Assembly: GCA_937980285.1 (NCBI GenBank)
Contig: CALJQI010000130.1
Location: forward strand, 1 to 6,490
Reading direction: 5' to 3'
Source of the DNA: an uncultured Gammaproteobacteria bacterium
GTDB taxonomy: Bacteria > Pseudomonadota > Gammaproteobacteria > GCA-001735895
DNA length: 6,490 nt
Shown: piece by piece, positions 1 to 6,490 of the stretch
Layout of the letters: each line of letters begins with the position of its first letter
How positions within the stretch are numbered: the first letter of the stretch is position 1
Notes under the pieces: generated by a model
Databases searched by the model: none
What the model saw: only the letters and a program-made list of their open reading frames with translations
What the model was told of the DNA's origin: nothing
Translations under genes and position numbers: made by a program

Positions 1-1
1 C

Positions 2-766
2 ACACGACGCGAAGGCGCCGTACTCGAAGTCACCCTGGACCGGCCCAAGGCCAACGCCATCGATCTGCAAACCAGTCGTCTGATGGGTGAAACTTTCAAA
101 CAGTTTCGCGACGATCCGGATTTGCGCGTGGCAATCGTCAAAACCGCGGGCGACAAGTTTTTCAGCGCCGGCTGGGACCTGAAGGCGGCCGCCGACGGCG
201 ACGCGGTCGACGGCGACTACGGCGTCGGCGGCTTTGCCGGGCTGCAGGAATTGCGCGGCCTGAACAAGCCGGTAATCGCCGCGGTCAACGGCATGGCGGT
301 CGGCGGCGGCTTCGAGCTGATGCTGTCCGCGGACCTGATTTACGCCGCCGCTCACTCGACCTTCGCGCTACCAGAAATCAAGGCCGGCACCCTCGCCGAC
401 GCCGCCACCATCAAGCTGCCGAAGCGCATTCCCTACCATATCGCGATGGAAATGCTCTACCTCGGCCGCTGGATGGATACCGACGAAGCGCTGCGCTGGG
501 GCCTGATCAACGAGGCCCTGCCCGCCGACCAGTTGATGGATCGCGTGTGGGCGGTAGCGCGCGAACTGGCCTCGGGGCCACCGCTGGTATTCGCCTCGAT
601 CAAGCAGGTCGCGCGCGAGGCCGAGTCGATGAAATTCCAGGATGCGATGAACTGGATCACCAAGCGCCAGTTCGAAACCGTCGATATCCTCTACGGTAGC
701 GAGGACAACATGGAAGGCTTCAAGGCTTTCGCCGAAAAGCGCGACCCGGTGTGGAAGGGCAAGTAG
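2..766 (+). CDS. caiD: Carnitinyl-CoA dehydratase-like crotonase (5' partial)
   Basis: The reading frame is open from the left edge (base 2) and gives 254 residues. Alignment from memory with E. coli CaiD (261 aa) suggests only about seven N-terminal codons lie outside the window, so the ATG at 83 is internal: the conserved LDRPKANAID segment lies upstream of it. CaiD hydrates crotonobetainyl-CoA to carnitinyl-CoA in the cytoplasm. Visible family marks are FFSAGWDLKAAA (oxyanion-hole region), NKPVIAAVNG, GGGFEL with the first catalytic Glu at 314-316, FALPEIK with the second catalytic Glu at 374-376, EALRWGLIN, and the CaiD-like C-terminus FAEKRDPVWKGK. One departure is at 383-409, where E. 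coli CaiD has GIVPDSGG and this protein reads GTLADAAT. The family call is secure. The exact substrate (crotonobetainyl-CoA or a related enoyl-CoA) is inferred, because no caiA/B/C/E partner is in view. Confidence 0.88.
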   Translation, partial: TRREGAVLEVTLDRPKANAIDLQTSRLMGETFKQFRDDPDLRVAIVKTAGDKFFSAGWDLKAAADGDAVDGDYGVGGFAGLQELRGLNKPVIAAVNGMAVGGGFELMLSADLIYAAAHSTFALPEIKAGTLADAATIKLPKRIPYHIAMEMLYLGRWMDTDEALRWGLINEALPADQLMDRVWAVARELASGPPLVFASIKQVAREAESMKFQDAMNWITKRQFETVDILYGSEDNMEGFKAFAEKRDPVWKGK

Positions 767-801
767 CTCGAAATTAAATAGGGCCAGGCTCAATAACATA
801 A

Positions 802-810
802 TGCTACAAT
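802..810 (+). promoter_or_regulatory. Extended -10 promoter of the hemerythrin gene
   Basis: TGCTACAAT fits the extended -10 form TGnTATAAT with one mismatch. I see no good -35, which extended -10 promoters do not need. The expected start of transcription, 6-7 nt after the hexamer, falls at about 816-817, on the A of the hemerythrin ATG. The predicted mRNA would have essentially no 5' leader, in keeping with the lack of any Shine-Dalgarno sequence there. Predicted by eye only. Confidence 0.5.
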
Positions 811-816
811 AATCCT

Positions 817-1233
817 ATGACGGGGAAGCGCATCAACTGGGAACCGGGTTACGAGCTGGGAATCGAGGACATCGATTTCCAGCATCATTTCTTTCTCAAC
901 CTGATCAACCGGCTAGCCGACGAGCTCAGGATGACCACCAGCCAGAACCGCCGCAGCGCCTTGATCGCCGAGCTAAACGCCTACGCCCGTTTTCATTTCA
1001 TCAGCGAAGAAAACATGATGGCCAGGGCGGGCTACCCCGACCTGGAAGCGCACCGCAAGCACCACCTGGACCTGATCAGCCAGTTGAATTCGCGCGAAGC
1101 CCTGCTGCAGCTGGAGCAATCCGAGCAAAGCGCCGAACAGGTCATCGACTTCCTGGTGTCCTGGTTCGTCAATCACACCACCGGCGAGGATCGACTGTTC
1201 GCGGATTTCTATCACCGGCAACAGAATCGATAG
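817..1233 (+). CDS. Bacteriohemerythrin (single-domain hemerythrin)
   Basis: This 138-residue cytoplasmic protein is a stand-alone four-helix O2-binding hemerythrin. All seven ligands of the non-haem di-iron site are present in the canonical pattern: H23 (in DIDFQH), H60 and E64 (HxxxE in FHFISEEN), H79 and H83 (HxxxH in EAHRKHH), and H120 with D125 (HxxxxD in NHTTGED). The N-terminal INWEPGYELGIEDID and the WF before the NH motif are also typical. Length matches the single-domain family, with no attached chemotaxis or GGDEF domain. Members bind or buffer oxygen, or deliver it to oxygenases; which applies here cannot be told. The ATG at 817 is the only sensible start, since the next Met comes after the first ligand helix. 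No Shine-Dalgarno precedes it. It is separated from caiD by 50 bp and seems to have its own promoter. Confidence 0.93.
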   Translation: MTGKRINWEPGYELGIEDIDFQHHFFLNLINRLADELRMTTSQNRRSALIAELNAYARFHFISEENMMARAGYPDLEAHRKHHLDLISQLNSREALLQLEQSEQSAEQVIDFLVSWFVNHTTGEDRLFADFYHRQQNR

Positions 1234-1275
1234 TCCGGCGTTGCCGCTCTAAGCCGCTTTCCATTATGATCTAGC

Positions 1276-1284
1276 TGATATAAT
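1276..1284 (+). promoter_or_regulatory. Consensus extended -10 promoter of aacS
   Basis: TGATATAAT is an exact match to TGnTATAAT. A weak -35 (TTTCCA, 1258-1263, 4 of 6) lies 15 bp upstream. Transcription would begin near 1291, leaving a leader of about 60 nt before the chosen aacS start at 1352. This indicates that aacS and the permease behind it form a transcription unit separate from the hemerythrin gene. Confidence 0.6.
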
Positions 1285-1308
1285 TCCGCTTTCGATTGCA
1301 ATGGAGCC

Positions 1309-1321
1309 CGTCGGTCCGACG
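1309..1321 (+). repeat. Perfect dyad in the aacS leader
   Basis: CGTCGGTCCGACG is a perfect inverted repeat with a one-base centre. It lies roughly 20-30 nt downstream of the predicted transcription start and about 30 nt before the aacS ATG. As DNA it could be a repressor operator; as RNA it could form a 5-bp stem with a GUC loop. There is no T-run, so it is not a terminator. Function is unknown. Confidence 0.45.
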
Positions 1322-1351
1322 TATCGGGTCAAACCGCGGGGTAATAGAATA

Positions 1352-3292
<1,941 letters not shown>

Positions 3293-3295
3293 GCC

Positions 3296-4186
3296 TTGAA
3301 TCGAAGCCCTTCCCTGCTCGACTGGATGCTGCTGGCGGCGCTTATCCTGTTGTGGGGCACCTCGTTCATGTTCACCGCCATTTCGGTCAGGACCGTCGAC
3401 CCGGTCACGGTCGTATTTTACCGCCTCGCCCTGGGCGCCGTCGTGTTATCGCTGGTGGTTTACGCGCGCGGGGATTCGCTACCGCTGAACTGGCAGGCCT
3501 GGGCCGGTTTTTTCGTGATGGCTATCGCCGGCAACGCGCTGCCGTTTTTCCTGATCGCCTGGGGCCAGCAATCGGTCGATTCCGGCGTCGCCGGCATGAT
3601 CATGGCGATCATGCCGCTGCTGACCATGGTGTTTGCGCATTACCTGGTCGAGGGGGAAACGCTCAATCGCTATAAGCTGATCGGCTTCACCTTCGGCATA
3701 ACCGGGGTCATTCTGCTGCTGGGACCGGTTTTCGATGGCGGCGGTCGCGAATTCTGGAGCGGGGTGGCGATTTTCACCGCGGCCACCTGGTACGCGGTCA
3801 ACACCATCTTGATCAAACGGCTGCCGCGATTCAGCCCGATGGTCGGCGCCTGCGGGGTTTTGATCATGGCCTCGCTGATCCTGTTCCCCGCCTGGCTGCT
3901 GGTCGCCCACGATAGCGCCAGTAACATCAGCCAGGATTCGATGTTCTCGGTCATCTGGCTTGGCATCGGCCCCACCGGAATCGCCACCATCATTCTGTTT
4001 GCGGTCATCGAACGCGCCGGCCCCACCTTCCTGTCGACGATTAACTACCTGATCCCGGTAGTCGCCTTTTTATGCGGCGCCTGGCTGCTGGCGGAAGCGG
4101 TGACCTGGCACCATTTCGTGGCCCTGGTCGCGATTCTGGGCGGCATCGCAGTAACGCGAATCAGGGTGAAGACAGCGCCTCTGTAA
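3296..4186 (+). CDS. EamA/DMT-superfamily permease
   Basis: This 296-residue inner-membrane protein has about ten predicted helices (roughly 8-30, 36-56, 65-85, 89-114, 125-143, 153-173, 180-203, 215-237, 243-266 and 271-288), arranged as the two tandem EamA repeats (about 10-142 and 154-287) of the drug/metabolite transporter superfamily. Typical signs are LLWGTSFMF in helix 1, FYRLALG in helix 2, a Pro-containing MPLLTMVFAHYLVEGE in the first repeat, and INYLIPVVAFLCGAWLLAEAVTW in the second. EamA proteins usually export amino acids or other small metabolites; the substrate cannot be read from sequence. The start is TTG, 3 nt after the aacS stop, with a weak GGGA (3285-3288) 7 nt upstream; the first ATG (3326) would cut into helix 1 and lacks an SD. 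Tight spacing implies co-transcription with aacS. Its last 26 bp overlap the convergent LysR gene. Confidence 0.9.
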   Translation: MNRSPSLLDWMLLAALILLWGTSFMFTAISVRTVDPVTVVFYRLALGAVVLSLVVYARGDSLPLNWQAWAGFFVMAIAGNALPFFLIAWGQQSVDSGVAGMIMAIMPLLTMVFAHYLVEGETLNRYKLIGFTFGITGVILLLGPVFDGGGREFWSGVAIFTAATWYAVNTILIKRLPRFSPMVGACGVLIMASLILFPAWLLVAHDSASNISQDSMFSVIWLGIGPTGIATIILFAVIERAGPTFLSTINYLIPVVAFLCGAWLLAEAVTWHHFVALVAILGGIAVTRIRVKTAPL

Positions 4187-5027
4187 AATGCTCGACGAAG
4201 GCGTTTATCCTGGCCGAGCGCACCAGGTCCGGGTGGGTCAGAATCCATAAACCGATGGTCAACTCATCGACCGGCGCCAGCAGCCGTTCGAGCAAGGGCG
4301 AATGATCGCCCAGAAAACAGGGCAGCAAAGCAATTCCTATGCCCGCTTCGGCGGCTACTCGCACGGAGACGAAGGAATCGCAACGCATGCAAATATTCTG
4401 GGTATCGATCGTGGACTCGGACCAGGAGCCCATCGGGGTCGCCAACAGGCTATCGGTAAAGCCGATCCAGCGCTGGTCAAAGATTTTTTGCAGGTTTATA
4501 TCCGACAGGATTTCGGTGTTGGCGTAAATCCCGAATTCGACATCGCAAAGCCGGCGCCCGACAAGGCTGCCTTCCGGCTGAGCGGTTGGCCGAATGGCAA
4601 CATCGGCGTCGCGACGGTTGAGGTCGAGAATGCTGTTTGAAACCAGCAGGTCGACAACGATATGCGGGTGTTTTTGCCGGAAGCTTGCCAGATGCGTCGA
4701 CAGCACCGACATCATGAAACTGTCGGTCGTGGTTACGCGCAATTCGCCTTCGAGCTTGAGTTCATGGCCGGCGATCTGTCGCTGCATATTGAACAGGGTG
4801 TTCTCGACCTCACGCGCGGCGTTGATCATCTTCTCTGCCTCAGGGGTCAGAACATAGCCCGCCTTGCCGCGGTCAAAAATCCGGCAATTGAGGTTTTCCT
4901 GGAAATTACTGATGCGACGTAAAACCGTGGAGCGGTTAACCTCGAGTTCACGCGCGGCCGCGGCGACAGATCCCTTATTCGCGACCATTAGCACGTAGCG
5001 CAGATTATCCCAGTTAATATGCTGCAT
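4161..5027 (-). CDS. LysR-type transcriptional regulator
   Basis: This 288-residue DNA-binding regulator has an N-terminal winged helix-turn-helix (about 5-64): NLRYVLMVANKGSVAAAARELE, recognition helix NRSTVLRRISNFQ, then RIFDRGKAGYVLTPEAEKM. A linker helix follows, and a periplasmic-binding-protein-like effector domain from about residue 92 (GELRVTTTDSF, DLNRRDADVAIRP, GSLVGRRL, VAAEAGIGIALLPCFLGD). Length is slightly below the usual 300 or so but no domain seems cut. Effector and regulon are unknown. It is divergent from the ten-helix membrane-protein gene at 5200, and LysR proteins commonly control the divergent neighbour and themselves, so that gene is the first candidate target. No Shine-Dalgarno is visible before the ATG at 5027; a poor -10 (TAATAT on this strand, 5037-5042) lies only 9 nt from it. 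The 3' end overlaps the permease gene tail-to-tail. Confidence 0.93.
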   Translation of the reverse strand: MQHINWDNLRYVLMVANKGSVAAAARELEVNRSTVLRRISNFQENLNCRIFDRGKAGYVLTPEAEKMINAAREVENTLFNMQRQIAGHELKLEGELRVTTTDSFMMSVLSTHLASFRQKHPHIVVDLLVSNSILDLNRRDADVAIRPTAQPEGSLVGRRLCDVEFGIYANTEILSDINLQKIFDQRWIGFTDSLLATPMGSWSESTIDTQNICMRCDSFVSVRVAAEAGIGIALLPCFLGDHSPLLERLLAPVDELTIGLWILTHPDLVRSARINAFVEHFTEALSSP

Positions 5028-5053
5028 AATTGCGACATATTAGCGCAAAAATG

Positions 5054-5064
5054 ATCAATTTGAT
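5054..5064. promoter_or_regulatory. Palindrome 1 in divergent control region
   Basis: ATCAATTTGAT is a perfect inverted repeat around a single central T. It is a candidate operator half or auxiliary site for the adjacent LysR regulator. It shares its last two bases (AT, 5063-5064) with the start of the next palindrome. Confidence 0.4.
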
Positions 5065-5079
5065 GTAAAAATATTACAT
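5063..5079. promoter_or_regulatory. Palindrome 2 in divergent control region
   Basis: ATGTAAAAATATTACAT has perfect six-base arms ATGTAA/TTACAT around a five-base A/T centre. If TATAAC at 5100-5105 is the -10 of the gene at 5200, this site is centred near -41, where LysR activators often contact RNA polymerase. It does not match the symmetric T-N11-A LysR box exactly (its outer T/A pair is spaced N13), so assignment to the LysR protein is inference. Confidence 0.45.
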
Positions 5080-5089
5080 GTTAGCATGT
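5076..5089. promoter_or_regulatory. Palindrome 3 in divergent control region
   Basis: ACATG-TTAG-CATGT has perfect five-base arms with a four-base spacer. It overlaps the right arm of the preceding palindrome by four bases (ACAT, 5076-5079), so the two sites could not easily be filled independently by separate dimers. Confidence 0.35.
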
Positions 5090-5099
5090 GCTTCTTAAT

Positions 5100-5105
5100 T
5101 ATAAC
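5100..5105 (+). promoter_or_regulatory. Possible -10 element for the gene at 5200
   Basis: TATAAC matches the -10 consensus in five of six bases. No convincing -35 lies at 15-19 bp, as expected for an activator-dependent promoter. Transcription would begin near 5112, giving a leader of nearly 90 nt before the ATG at 5200. That leader holds nothing I can name beyond very short open frames. Confidence 0.35.
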
Positions 5106-5199
5106 TATGCCCCGCACAGGGCCATGGCCGTTTTCAAGCAAATACCGGAACTGGCCGCCATGACTACAACTCTACTACCCTGAATCCCGACAATCCCTG

Positions 5200-6045
5200 A
5201 TGGAACAGCTTCTCGACCGACCAGAATTCCAGAGCGCAGTGATCCCGTTTTTAGTGGCCCTGCTGCTTTACAGCGGACTGAGGAAACTGACGGCAACGGC
5301 CTGGGTATGGGCTATTTTTGCCGCTTTCCTGGTTTCCGCCGGCCTGATCAACGGCTTCATTCTGACGCCGCTTACCGGCACCCGAAAAATCATCCTGCTG
5401 GTACTCGGAGCGTTAATCCTGGCCGGGCTGGCCCCCTACCTGATTCGACAGCTTAAGCTGCAAAGCGCAGTAGCGCCGGTTTTGACCATATTGGCCCTGA
5501 TATGGGTGTTCGGCAAAGTCGTGGCGCGCATGGATTTAACCGGGATCGCCCTGTTCCTGATCGGCGGCGTCGGACTGGTTTTATGGCTGCTATGGGCATT
5601 CGAGCGCATTGCCGGCAGCGATGCGAGGCTTCATGGCGCCGGCTTCAGCCTGTTGCTTGGTATCGGTTTATCCGCAACGGCCGCCGCCTCAGCGCTTCTG
5701 GGTCAAATCGCCCTCAGCCTCGCGGCTGCTTCCGGCGGCGCTTTTCTGGCCTGGGTATTACAGGGCAAAGCGGTCAATTCCGGTAAAGCCAGCGCTTCTA
5801 TCGCGACCCTGCCTTATGTTTTGTCGGCGGCCCTGATTGGCATCGCCGCCGTCATATTCGCACGCCTGCCCTGGTATGCGTTGATTCCACTGGCAGCGAT
5901 ACCACTCGCTACCAGCCTGATACCGGTCAAGTTCGAGTCGCGTTTTTTAAACGCGCTGCTCAGCAGTCTTCCCGGTTTGGTTATTGCCCTGGGCGTAGCG
6001 CTCTGGGTGTGGCAAGCGAGTAGCTCGAATTCATCGGGCTATTAA
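5200..6045 (+). CDS. Unknown polytopic inner-membrane protein
   Basis: I do not recognise the family. The 281-residue product is very hydrophobic, rich in Ala, Leu, Ile and Gly, with about ten likely membrane helices near residues 12-27, 33-53, 62-81, 91-107, 113-133, 146-167, 169-187, 203-221, 223-241 and 252-272, followed by a short Ser/Asn-rich tail. There is no signal peptide cleavage site and no obvious motif for ATP, metal, haem or a protease. Loops are short, with a few basic residues (LRK at 27-29, TRK at 61-63, IRQLK at 82-86). The ATG at 5200 is the only ATG after the in-frame stop at 5161-5163, but no Shine-Dalgarno precedes it. It is divergent from the LysR gene and 60 bp ahead of yceI in the same direction. 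In E. coli the neighbour of yceI is a cytochrome b561 (yceJ); this protein lacks the histidines such a cytochrome needs (only one His, residue 145), so it is not that. It could be a transporter or an envelope protein. Confidence 0.75.
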   Translation: MEQLLDRPEFQSAVIPFLVALLLYSGLRKLTATAWVWAIFAAFLVSAGLINGFILTPLTGTRKIILLVLGALILAGLAPYLIRQLKLQSAVAPVLTILALIWVFGKVVARMDLTGIALFLIGGVGLVLWLLWAFERIAGSDARLHGAGFSLLLGIGLSATAAASALLGQIALSLAAASGGAFLAWVLQGKAVNSGKASASIATLPYVLSAALIGIAAVIFARLPWYALIPLAAIPLATSLIPVKFESRFLNALLSSLPGLVIALGVALWVWQASSSNSSGY

Positions 6046-6105
6046 TATGAATTGGCCTCAGCAAGGCCGGATACAAATGAAATGTATTAAACAAAGGAGA
6101 AACAA
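6046..6105 (+). other. Spacer with small hairpin and strong SD before yceI
   Basis: This 60-bp gap holds an inverted repeat GGCCT-CAGCA-AGGCC (6054-6068), a 5-bp stem without a following T-run, so not an intrinsic terminator. AAGGAGA at 6094-6100 is a near-perfect Shine-Dalgarno 5 nt before the yceI ATG, by far the best ribosome-binding site in the window. No convincing promoter is visible, which allows read-through from the membrane-protein gene. Confidence 0.55.
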
Positions 6106-6490
6106 ATGAAGAAAACAATACTACTGGCGAGCATCGCGGCACTTTCAGTCAATACCCTGCATGCCGCCAACTACACGGTTGATCCCGGACATACCTATGT
6201 CAGTTTCGCGATTAACCACCTGGGATTTTCGACCATGCGCGGGAAATTCGACAAACAGTCGGGGTCACTCAGCTACGACCCGGCCGCAAAGAGCGCTTCG
6301 GTCACAATCGAAATTGATGCGGCTTCGATCGACACCGGTCACGACAAGCGCGACGAGCATTTGAGGTCACCCGATTTTATCAACGCGGTCGAGCATCCGA
6401 CCATTACCTTCAAGTCCACCAAGGCCGGCTGGAGCGGCGACAAGCTGTCGTCGGTAACCGGTAATTTGACGATCATGGGCGTAAGCAAGC
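6106..6490 (+). CDS. yceI: YceI-family periplasmic lipid-binding-like protein (3' partial)
   Basis: The first 128 residues are visible; the frame runs off the right edge (family members are about 190 aa). The N-terminus is a Sec signal peptide: MKK, a hydrophobic stretch ILLASIAALSV, and a likely cut after LHA (residue 20), leaving mature ANYTVD. The mature part follows the YceI lipocalin-like barrel: DPGHTYVSFAINHLGFSTMRGKF, then VTIEIDAASIDTGHDKRDEHLRSPDF, HPTITFKST, and GNLTIMGVSK at the edge, closely parallel to E. coli YceI (DTNHAERDKHLRSADF, GDLTLNGVTKP). Family proteins enclose polyisoprenoid or other long-chain lipids in the periplasm; their physiological role is poorly defined. The start is fixed by the strong SD at 6094-6100. 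It may be co-transcribed with the membrane protein upstream. Confidence 0.93.
   Translation, partial: MKKTILLASIAALSVNTLHAANYTVDPGHTYVSFAINHLGFSTMRGKFDKQSGSLSYDPAAKSASVTIEIDAASIDTGHDKRDEHLRSPDFINAVEHPTITFKSTKAGWSGDKLSSVTGNLTIMGVSK

Noticed and set aside
1235..1250. CGGC-GTT-GCCG inverted repeat after the hemerythrin gene as a terminator
   Set aside because: The stem has only four pairs and no T-run follows, so it is too weak to call.
4302..4640. Plus-strand open frame opposite the LysR gene
   Set aside because: It is antisense to the LysR effector domain, with no family resemblance and no ribosome-binding signal.
5124..5183. 19-codon frame as a gene
   Set aside because: There is no proper SD and no recognisable composition of an attenuation leader peptide; kept only as a low-interest observation.
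5200..6045. Membrane protein as cytochrome b561 (the E. coli yceI neighbour)
   Set aside because: It has about ten helices rather than four and only one histidine, so it cannot hold the b-type haems.
6083..6090. TGTATTAA as a promoter for yceI
   Set aside because: Transcription would start inside the Shine-Dalgarno sequence and there is no -35; leader-less loss of such a strong SD makes little sense.

Overview
The window looks like a core-metabolism stretch of a moderately GC-rich proteobacterial chromosome, most likely a gammaproteobacterium. The reasons are the close match of its first gene to enterobacterial CaiD, a bacterial-type YceI secretory protein, a LysR regulator, a proteobacterial acetoacetyl-CoA synthetase and SD/-10 signals of the usual sigma70 type. 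Genus cannot be decided from the sequence alone. I see no insertion sequence, tRNA, rRNA, CRISPR array or prophage gene.

Layout, left to right. (1) 2-766: the nearly complete 3' part of a carnitinyl-CoA dehydratase-like crotonase (caiD family), missing only a few N-terminal codons. (2) 817-1233: a single-domain bacteriohemerythrin with all seven iron ligands, behind an extended -10 promoter placed so close to the start codon that the mRNA may be leaderless. (3) 1352-3292: a full-length acetoacetyl-CoA synthetase (aacS) with a consensus extended -10 element and a perfect dyad in its leader. (4) 3296-4186: a ten-helix EamA/DMT permease with a TTG start 3 nt after aacS, so almost certainly co-transcribed with it. 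(5) 4161-5027, minus strand: a LysR-type regulator converging on the permease, the two coding regions overlapping tail-to-tail by 26 bp. (6) 5028-5199: an AT-rich divergent control region with three clustered, partly overlapping palindromes. (7) 5200-6045: an unrecognised protein with about ten membrane helices. (8) 6106 to the right edge: the N-terminal two thirds of a YceI-family periplasmic lipid-binding-like protein with a signal peptide and a strong SD.

How they may work together. CaiD-type hydration of a betainyl-CoA and AacS activation of acetoacetate both belong to acyl-CoA/ketone-body carbon metabolism; the permease behind aacS could move a related small metabolite, but its substrate is unknown. 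The LysR protein lies back to back with the unknown membrane protein, so the palindromes between them are the natural candidate operators. The membrane protein and yceI run in the same direction 60 bp apart and could form an envelope-related unit. These functional links are inference from gene order. No clearly new defence or mobile system was found; the least explained items are the ten-helix protein, its palindrome-rich control region and the apparently leaderless hemerythrin.
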